Assembly: GCF_038051945.1 (NCBI RefSeq)
Contig: NZ_CP150302.1
Coordinates: forward strand, 4,898,001 to 4,962,000
From: Paenibacillus sp. FSL H3-0469
GTDB taxonomy: Bacteria > Bacillota > Bacilli > Paenibacillales > Paenibacillaceae
Direction: 5' to 3'
DNA: 64,000 bases
In this document: positions 58,093 to 64,000 of the stretch, in pieces
How positions within the stretch are numbered: position 1 is the stretch's first letter
How the letters are laid out: each line of letters begins with the position of its first letter
Made by a program: the position numbers and the translations under genes
The notes under the pieces: model-generated
The model's database searches: none
Told to the model about the DNA's origin: nothing
The model's input: the letters and a program-made list of their open reading frames with translations, nothing else

Positions 58093-60549
58093 ATGGAAAA
58101 GAGTACAGAGTCCGCCCCGCAGCAGCAGGCCACGCTGCAAATTACCGGAATGACCTGCTCCGCCTGTGCGACGCGGATTGAGAAGGGCTTGTCCCGCATG
58201 GAGGGGGTATCCCGGGCGAATGTCAATCTGGCGCTGGAGCAGGCTACGGTAGGCTTCGATCCAGCCGCTATGGATGTGCCGCAGATTGAGGAGAAAATCC
58301 GCTCCCTTGGCTACGATACGCTGAAGGAGTCGGCGGATTTCGATATAACAGGAATGACCTGTGCGGCCTGCTCGTCGCGCATTGAGAAGGTGCTGGGACG
58401 GATGCCGGGGATCGCGGCTGTGAATGTCAACCTGGCGCTGGAGACTGCCCACGTGGAATATTCGCCGGGCAATGTCAGTACAGCCGAGATTATGGATAAG
58501 GTGAGCAGCATCGGCTATAAGGCGTCACTTAAGCAGGACCGGAAGGATATCGCGGAGCAGCGCAGTGAAGAGATTACACGCAAGCGGAATAAGTGGATGA
58601 TCTCCGCGTTGTTGTCTCTCCCGCTGCTCTGGGCCATGGCGGGCCACTTCTCGTTCACAACCTGGATCTGGACGCCTGAGCTATTCATGAATCCCTGGTT
58701 CCAGCTTGTGCTGGCGACCCCGGTTCAGTTCGTGATTGGCTGGCAGTTCTATGTCAGCGCCTATAAGGCGCTCAAGAATGGTAGTGCCAACATGGATGTG
58801 CTGGTGGTGCTGGGCACCTCTGCGGCGTATTTTTACAGCTTATACCTGACGATTGATTCGCTGAAAATGAGCGGGATGCACCACACCGTGGAGCTGTACT
58901 TCGAGACCAGTGCGGTTCTGATCACGTTAATTCTCTTAGGCAAGTGGTTAGAAGCGCTGGCGAAGGGGCGTTCATCGGATGCGATCCGCAGCCTGATGGG
59001 GCTTCAGGCCAAGACAGCGCTGGTGCTGCGTGACGGCGCAGAGCTGAGTATTCCTGTGGAAGATGTAGTGATCGGCGATATTGTGCTGGTGAAGCCCGGC
59101 ACGAAGGTGCCTGTAGACGGTGAAGTCGTTGAGGGATTGTCCTCCGTCGATGAATCCATGCTCACAGGCGAGAGTATCCCGGTGGAGAAGAAGCCGGGGG
59201 ATTCCGTAATCGGAGCTACGATGAACAAGAACGGAATGCTGCGGGTGAAAGCCCGCAAGGTCGGCCGTGATACGGCGCTGGCACATATCATTAGAGTCGT
59301 GGAGGAAGCGCAGGGCTCGAAGGCACCGATCCAGCGGATTGCTGATGTCATCTCCGGGATCTTCGTGCCGATTGTGATTGGTATTGCTGCTGTAACCTTC
59401 GGGGTCTGGTATATCTGGGGAGCGCCGGGGCAGTTTGCAGAGGCCCTGGAAAAAGCCATTGCGGTGCTTGTCATCGCCTGTCCTTGCGCACTGGGACTGG
59501 CGACGCCAACCTCCATTATGGCCGGGTCCGGCCGGGCCGCCGAGTTCGGCATCCTGTTCAAGGGCGGGGAGCATCTGGAAGCTGCGAAGGGCGTGAAGGT
59601 GGTGGTCGTGGATAAGACCGGGACCGTGACCAACGGCAAGCCTGTGTTGACCGATATTGTAGCAACTACCGCAATTGCTGCGCAAGGCCGGGTGCTTGGC
59701 GAGAACCGGCTGCTGGCCATAACAGCGGCTGCGGAGAAGCTCTCGGAGCATCCGCTGGCGGAGGCCATTGTGGCTGGAGCACAGGGCAGAGGAATCGACC
59801 TGCCGCCTGCGGGCCAATTCGAGGCGGTACCGGGCCGCGGGGTATCGGCGGTTGTAGACGGCCAGCAGGTAAGTGTAGGCACACGGCGGATGATGGTGGA
59901 GAACGGGCTGGATATCGAGCCGTGGACAGGGATCATGACCAAGCTGGAGCAGGAAGGCAAAACAGCGATGCTGGTAGCTGTCGATGATGCGGTAGCGGGA
60001 GTGATTGCCGTGGCTGACACGATTAAGGATACCTCACGCGAGGCGGTAGCCCGGCTGCATGCTATGGGTATTGAGGTTATCATGATTACCGGAGACAACA
60101 AGATTACGGCCCAGGCGATTGCGGATCAGGCGGGCATCCGCACGGTTCTGGCGGAGGTGCTGCCTGAGGGCAAGGCGGAAGAGATCCGCAGGCTCCAGAG
60201 CGGCGGAGTCAAGGTAGCCATGGTCGGTGACGGCATCAACGATGCTCCGGCGCTGGCAACCGCGGATACGGGCATGGCGATCGGCACCGGCACGGATGTG
60301 GCGATGGAGGCGGCGGACATCACGCTGATGCGCGGCGATCTGATGAGCATCCCGGATGCGATCCTGATGAGCCGCAAGACCATGCGCAATATCAGGCAGA
60401 ATCTGTTCTGGGCGCTGGCCTACAATACGCTCGGCATCCCGATTGCGGCGCTCGGCTTCCTGGCCCCTTGGCTGGCCGGAGCCGCGATGGCGTTCAGCTC
60501 TGTATCCGTTGTACTGAACGCGCTGCGTTTACAGCGCGTCAAGCTGTAA
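58093..60549 (+). CDS. copA: Cu(I)-exporting P-type ATPase CopA
   Basis: CopA pumps Cu(I) out of the cytoplasm. The 818-residue protein has two N-terminal metal domains (GMTCSAC with Cys22/Cys25, GMTCAAC with Cys90/Cys93), eight membrane helices, the membrane CPC motif at 463-465 (VIACPCALGLATPT), the phosphorylation site DKTGTVTNG with Asp507, the SEHPLAEAIV nucleotide motif and the hinge GDGINDAPAL. The start is ATG 58093 with GGAGG nine bases ahead; an earlier in-frame ATG at 58036 lies upstream of the operator. A terminator follows at 60606. Confidence 0.97.
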   Translation: MEKSTESAPQQQATLQITGMTCSACATRIEKGLSRMEGVSRANVNLALEQATVGFDPAAMDVPQIEEKIRSLGYDTLKESADFDITGMTCAACSSRIEKVLGRMPGIAAVNVNLALETAHVEYSPGNVSTAEIMDKVSSIGYKASLKQDRKDIAEQRSEEITRKRNKWMISALLSLPLLWAMAGHFSFTTWIWTPELFMNPWFQLVLATPVQFVIGWQFYVSAYKALKNGSANMDVLVVLGTSAAYFYSLYLTIDSLKMSGMHHTVELYFETSAVLITLILLGKWLEALAKGRSSDAIRSLMGLQAKTALVLRDGAELSIPVEDVVIGDIVLVKPGTKVPVDGEVVEGLSSVDESMLTGESIPVEKKPGDSVIGATMNKNGMLRVKARKVGRDTALAHIIRVVEEAQGSKAPIQRIADVISGIFVPIVIGIAAVTFGVWYIWGAPGQFAEALEKAIAVLVIACPCALGLATPTSIMAGSGRAAEFGILFKGGEHLEAAKGVKVVVVDKTGTVTNGKPVLTDIVATTAIAAQGRVLGENRLLAITAAAEKLSEHPLAEAIVAGAQGRGIDLPPAGQFEAVPGRGVSAVVDGQQVSVGTRRMMVENGLDIEPWTGIMTKLEQEGKTAMLVAVDDAVAGVIAVADTIKDTSREAVARLHAMGIEVIMITGDNKITAQAIADQAGIRTVLAEVLPEGKAEEIRRLQSGGVKVAMVGDGINDAPALATADTGMAIGTGTDVAMEAADITLMRGDLMSIPDAILMSRKTMRNIRQNLFWALAYNTLGIPIAALGFLAPWLAGAAMAFSSVSVVLNALRLQRVKL

Positions 60550-60605
60550 GAATGATGCGGCCAGCCGCAGCCGGATTCATCCGGACGGACAGAAGGCCGC
60601 AACGC

Positions 60606-60644
60606 AAAGAATCGCCGGCGTGTATCTGCCGGCGATTCTTTTTT
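60606..60644. terminator. Terminator between copA and the EamA gene
   Basis: AAAGAATCGCCGGC pairs perfectly with GCCGGCGATTCTTT, with T-rich sequence following on the plus strand. Because the flanking genes converge, it may serve both. Confidence 0.92.
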
Positions 60645-60713
60645 AAAAAATATAAGAAGTTATATGTTTCACACGATAACTTATCCTTCTAGGCGAATTC
60701 AATCTATGCTGCT

Positions 60714-61652
60714 TTATTCGCTGGCTGCTGCGGAAGCCGCAGCGTGCTTTTTCCGGCCCAGCAAGTTCGTGCCAATGACCCCGGCGATGATCAGGAAGGA
60801 ACCGATCCAGTGATAAACCGTGATCTGCTCTCCCAGGAAAATTGCTCCGGCTGCAATGGATACGATGGTGGAGAGGTTGGTGAACACGCTCATGAGTGAG
60901 GCCTCGATTTTGGATAAAATATAGGTGGAAGTCAGTGTTGTGACCAGCGAAGCTACCACCCCCAGATATACGGCGGACAGGACAAACGTTGCGCTTCCCA
61001 GCGGATTCAGGAACTCCCCAAGCGTCCCGCTGACGGTATGTCCGGTAAGCGAAATGATCAGGAAGGTGGCGAAGCCGACCCCCATCATCAGGTAGCTGAG
61101 CTCAGCGGGGCTGAAGTGGCTGGAGAGGGAGCGGGCCAGCACACTGTACCCGGCAAAAGCGAGACAAGTCATGAACAGCAGCACAATTCCGGTCATATTA
61201 GACAGCTGGATGCCGCTTCCCTTCATGACGAAGATGAACACTACGCCGAATACCGAGAGGAAGATGCACAGCTTTTGCAGCAGAGTGGTCTTCTCTTTCA
61301 GGAATATCCCGGCGATGATCATAGTCACCACCGGAGTGAACGAATAGAGGATGCCTCCCTCGGCTGAGGTGGCGCGCTGAAGTCCGAAGACTTGCAGGGT
61401 GAAGAAGCCGAGCGGATACATCGCGGCGAGCAGCAGGGCCCGGCCAATCGGCTTGCCCCGGTAGGATACCTTAACCCAGCCGAGGGCGACCGGAACTGAC
61501 ATCACGGCAAAGGAGGCAGCGAACCGGAAGGTCAGCGTGTCGAGCGGCCCGGCATGAACCAGAGCTACTTTGGTGAACAGGAAGGAGAAGCCGATAATGA
61601 CCGCATTGAGTACGGCGAAGCTGTAGGCCAGCTTGAGTCCTTGTTTGTGCAT
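60714..61652 (-). CDS. EamA/DMT-family transporter
   Basis: This is a membrane transporter of the drug/metabolite superfamily with ten predicted helices in two EamA repeats (about 8-145 and 155-300), 312 residues. Typical segments are GFSFLFTKVALVHAGPL, SAEGGILYSFTPVVTMII and PLGSATFVLSAVYLGVVASL. AAGGAGATG precedes the ATG. It is divergent from a MocR-type regulator gene with a perfect palindrome between the two, which suggests that the regulator controls it. The substrate may be an amino acid or a pyridoxal-linked metabolite, but nothing in the sequence decides this. Confidence 0.9.
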   Translation of the reverse strand: MHKQGLKLAYSFAVLNAVIIGFSFLFTKVALVHAGPLDTLTFRFAASFAVMSVPVALGWVKVSYRGKPIGRALLLAAMYPLGFFTLQVFGLQRATSAEGGILYSFTPVVTMIIAGIFLKEKTTLLQKLCIFLSVFGVVFIFVMKGSGIQLSNMTGIVLLFMTCLAFAGYSVLARSLSSHFSPAELSYLMMGVGFATFLIISLTGHTVSGTLGEFLNPLGSATFVLSAVYLGVVASLVTTLTSTYILSKIEASLMSVFTNLSTIVSIAAGAIFLGEQITVYHWIGSFLIIAGVIGTNLLGRKKHAAASAAASE

Positions 61653-61758
61653 GGGTACATCTCCTTGTAGGTTAGTGAAGATTGGATGCTGTAAACATTC
61701 GATCTATTACTTTAAAATTAAAGGAAAAAGCGTACACCAACAATACAAGGTTTCCCCA

Positions 61759-61774
61759 ACTGTACCGGTACAGT
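61759..61774. promoter_or_regulatory. Palindromic operator between EamA and MocR genes
   Basis: ACTGTACCGGTACAGT is a perfect 16-bp palindrome in the 208-bp divergent promoter region. It overlaps the expected -35 position of the regulator gene, whose -10 is TATAAT at 61790-61795. Confidence 0.8.
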
Positions 61775-61860
61775 CTGCCGTGATCCCTATATAATAAGGG
61801 AAGAATAATAGGATAAAATACACGGCATAGCATGGTAATGACGGCGAACGGAGGCGGGCG

Positions 61861-63204
61861 ATGAACAAGTATCATCAGGTGATCACAGAGCTGGAGCGGC
61901 AGATGAAGGAAGGGCAGTACCGCCCGGGAGATAAGCTGCCGTCTGTGCGCAGGGCTTCAGAAATCTACGGCTGTAGCGTCAGTACCATACTGAAGGCTTA
62001 CGGGGAGCTGGAGCGGATGCATACGATCTACTCTATTCCGCAGAGCGGATATTACATGGTGGACAAGAGTGATGATTCGGCAGCGGCTAGAAGCGAAGGG
62101 ACAGTTGATTTTGCTTCGGCATCGCCGGATCTGAACGTTTTTCCTTACCTGGACTTCCAGCATTGCCTCAATAAGGCGATTGACCAGTACAAATACCATC
62201 TGTTCACCTATGGGGATGCCCTGGGGCTTGCGACGCTGCGCCGCACCCTGGTATCGCATCTGGCCGAGTATCAGGTGTTCGCGAAGGCGGAGTCGATCCT
62301 GATTACCTCGGGGATTCAGCAGGCGCTGGAGATACTGGCGAGAATGCCTTTTCCCAGCGGCAGGACGGAGATTCTGGTGGAACAGCCGGGGTATGATATT
62401 TTTTTGAGGTATTTGGAGGCTGAGGGGCTGCCGGTGAGCGGAATCGGGCGTTCGGCGGCGGGCATTGACCTGCAGGAGCTGGAGGAACGGTTCGCCAGCG
62501 GGAGATTTAAATTTTTTTACACGATGCCCAGATATCACAACCCCCTTGGGACAACCTACAGCACAGAAGAGCGCAAGGCCATTGCCGGACTGGCAGCCAA
62601 ATACGATGTCTATATCGCCGAGGATGATTATATGGCGGATCTGGGGATCGGACGGCGCTATGACCCCATTTATGCGTATGACCAGACTTCCCATGTCATT
62701 TATCTCAAAAGCTTCTCCAAAATCATCTTCCCGGGCCTTAGGCTCGGTGCGGTGGTGGTACCGGAGCTGCTGCTGGAGAGCTTCCGCTCCTATAAAGGCT
62801 ATACAGATACCTCGCTGCTGTCGCAGGCTGCGCTTGAGGTATACATCAAGAACGGAATGTACGGGCATCACAGGCACAAGATCAAAGCCATGTACGCCAA
62901 AAAAATCCGCGCGGTATACGAAGCGCTCGGGCAGCATAATACAGACGGCTTAATCGAAGCTTCTGCGGACAGCTCCGGCATCTATATCCAGTTCAAGCTG
63001 CCGCTTACCGTTAATCTGGAGCGTCTGGTTAAGCGTCTGGGGGAACGCAAAATTCAGGTGGTACCCGGTAACGGCTTCTATCTGCCGGGCTACCAGGCCC
63101 GGGACAAATTCCTGCGCATCAGTATTTCCCGTGCGGGGCTTACGCAGATTGATGAGGGAATCCTGGCGATTGTCCAGGAGGTGAAACGCGGGAGCGGGTG
63201 GTAG
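61861..63204 (+). CDS. MocR-type GntR/aminotransferase regulator
   Basis: This 447-residue protein joins a GntR winged helix (about 1-70, with YRPGDKLPSVRRASEIYG and SVSTILKAYGELE) to a fold-type I aminotransferase domain (about 100-447). The PLP lysine is Lys287 in SFSKIIFPGLRLG, and the domain also has YMPRYHNPLGTTYS-type substrate-binding sequence (TMPRYHNPLGTTYS). MocR regulators use PLP or its amino acid adducts as effectors. GGAGGCGGGCG precedes the ATG. The divergent exporter gene and the palindrome between them make it the likely local regulator. Confidence 0.92.
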   Translation: MNKYHQVITELERQMKEGQYRPGDKLPSVRRASEIYGCSVSTILKAYGELERMHTIYSIPQSGYYMVDKSDDSAAARSEGTVDFASASPDLNVFPYLDFQHCLNKAIDQYKYHLFTYGDALGLATLRRTLVSHLAEYQVFAKAESILITSGIQQALEILARMPFPSGRTEILVEQPGYDIFLRYLEAEGLPVSGIGRSAAGIDLQELEERFASGRFKFFYTMPRYHNPLGTTYSTEERKAIAGLAAKYDVYIAEDDYMADLGIGRRYDPIYAYDQTSHVIYLKSFSKIIFPGLRLGAVVVPELLLESFRSYKGYTDTSLLSQAALEVYIKNGMYGHHRHKIKAMYAKKIRAVYEALGQHNTDGLIEASADSSGIYIQFKLPLTVNLERLVKRLGERKIQVVPGNGFYLPGYQARDKFLRISISRAGLTQIDEGILAIVQEVKRGSGW

Positions 63205-63300
63205 AGGCGGAAGAGGCGAAAGGGGAGGAAGAGGAGGAAGAGGCGAAAGAGGGCGGAAGAGAAGGAAGAGGCGAATGAGGGACGAAGAGGCTGGAAGGAA
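63205..63300 (+). repeat. Purine-rich degenerate repeat
   Basis: This stretch is almost wholly G and A on the plus strand, with recurring GGAAGAGGCGAA-type units, followed by a run of nine C residues at 63302-63310. It holds no gene. Confidence 0.6.
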
Positions 63301-63378
63301 GCCCCCCCCCTTGTTGTCTGAGCTGCGAAATGGGATCATAATAGGCTTATTATAGGAGTGAAGAAAGGCGGAACGATA

Positions 63379-64000
63379 ATGAAACCTACGAATGAAACCC
63401 TTGAGCTGTTGAACCGTCATACCTCTGTCCGCCAGTATCAGGACAAGCCGGTCAGCGACGAACTGCTGGCAGCAGTCATTGGAGCGGGGCAGATGGCTTC
63501 GACCTCCAGCAATGTCCAGGCGTACACGGTTATTGCTGTAACCGAGCCTGCGCTTAAAGAGCAGCTATCCGTTTTGTCCGGTAATCAGGGCTACATCAAG
63601 CAGTGCCCGGTCTTTCTGGTCTGGTGTGCGGACCTGTACCGGCTGCGGGAAGCGTCGGCTCCGCATTTGCAGGGGAAGCCTTCCTATGAGGACACGGCCG
63701 AGAATCTCATTGTAGCGACTGTCGATGTGGCGCTGGCTGCGCAGAATGCTGCCGTTGCGGCAGAGTCGCTCGGCCTTGGCATTGTCTACATTGGCGGCAT
63801 CCGCAATGAGATCGCTGCGGTATCTGAGCTGCTCGGCCTGCCGGAGCTGGTCTATCCGGTCTTCGGCATGTGCCTCGGGTATCCGGCCGCCGCGAACGGC
63901 ATCCGCCCGCGTCTGCCGCAGGCGGCGGTGCTGCATCATAACGGCTATAATGCCGAAGCCGCAGTGGAACAGGCCCGGGTGTACGACGCGATCTCCAGCG
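63379..64000 (+). CDS. Nitroreductase-family FMN/NADPH oxidoreductase (3' partial)
   Basis: This gene runs off the right edge; 207 codons are visible. The product is a flavin-dependent nitroreductase of the NfsA/NfrA type. The N-terminal NRHTSVRQYQDKPVSDELL holds the FMN-phosphate arginine pattern, MASTSSNVQAYTVIAV follows, and LGLGIVYIGGIRNE with VFGMCLGYPA marks the second flavin contact and dimer region. AAGGCGG precedes the ATG at 63379. Such enzymes reduce nitro compounds or supply reduced FMN. The missing part should be about 40 residues. Confidence 0.88.
   Translation, partial: MKPTNETLELLNRHTSVRQYQDKPVSDELLAAVIGAGQMASTSSNVQAYTVIAVTEPALKEQLSVLSGNQGYIKQCPVFLVWCADLYRLREASAPHLQGKPSYEDTAENLIVATVDVALAAQNAAVAAESLGLGIVYIGGIRNEIAAVSELLGLPELVYPVFGMCLGYPAAANGIRPRLPQAAVLHHNGYNAEAAVEQARVYDAISS

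Noticed and set aside
1..64000. CRISPR array, tRNA, rRNA, prophage or complete insertion sequence
   Set aside because: No spaced identical repeats of the right size, no cloverleaf or rRNA sequence, and no integrase, transposase or phage structural gene was found.

Overview
The window looks like chromosomal DNA of a Paenibacillus-type Gram-positive spore former. Ribosome binding sites are strong (AAGGAGG type), GTG and TTG starts are frequent, Rho-independent terminators are common, and the gene families point the same way: SinR/SinI, SipW/TasA, CsoR-CopZ-CopA, LytS/LytR, S-layer homology proteins, a Fur box of the Bacillus 7-1-7 type, and guanine and c-di-GMP riboswitches. I saw no rRNA, tRNA, CRISPR array or complete insertion sequence.

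Layout. 1-8.7 kb holds housekeeping and metabolic genes: a partial HAAS-type membrane protein, a lone glutamate synthase small subunit, a YfcE-type phosphoesterase, the agmatine-to-putrescine pair aguA/aguB, and a polar amino acid ABC importer. 8.9-21.2 kb is a complete ter stress island: TerB, three TerD paralogues, a TerD-TerA-like fusion, TerC, then a tightly coupled biosynthetic block (HpcH/HpaI-type lyase, two phosphoribosyltransferase-related proteins, HAD phosphatase, ATP-grasp ligase), an XpaC-like protein and TelA. A structured RNA leader lies between terC and the biosynthetic block. 21.4-29.5 kb has an SLH-domain protein, a formate/nitrite channel, a rhodanese with a divergent LysR regulator, a TPM-domain protein, and an unrecognised 47-residue ORF behind a perfect Fur box.

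29.7-37.8 kb carries signalling genes: a large GGDEF-EAL protein, a membrane diguanylate cyclase, an FAD-dependent dehydrogenase behind a guanine riboswitch, and an unusual chemoreceptor-like protein. 37.9-38.9 kb is a short AT-rich patch with two small unknown genes. 39.0-42.8 kb is a LytS/LytR two-component system beside an OFA-family transporter. The promoter between them has a direct repeat like the E. coli YpdB/yhjX site, suggesting a self-contained pyruvate-type sensing and transport unit. 43.4-47.7 kb is odhAB of the TCA cycle.

48.2-52.7 kb is the most interesting locus, a biofilm-matrix module. A c-di-GMP-I riboswitch precedes a SinI-type antirepressor gene that converges on sinR. The adjacent operon codes for a TapA-position protein, SipW and two TasA/CalY paralogues, and has GTTCTT-type inverted repeats in its upstream region. 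The inferred circuit is c-di-GMP -> sinI RNA -| SinR -| matrix operon, with two c-di-GMP enzymes less than 20 kb away.

53-64 kb contains an aldo/keto reductase, a small acidic protein, a PadR regulator with a 14-TM drug exporter, the copper genes csoR-copZ-copA with two CsoR operators, an EamA exporter divergent from a MocR regulator with a perfect palindrome between them, and the start of a nitroreductase gene cut by the window end. Several intergenic regions carry short tandem repeats or dispersed hairpins that look like genome-specific repeat families.
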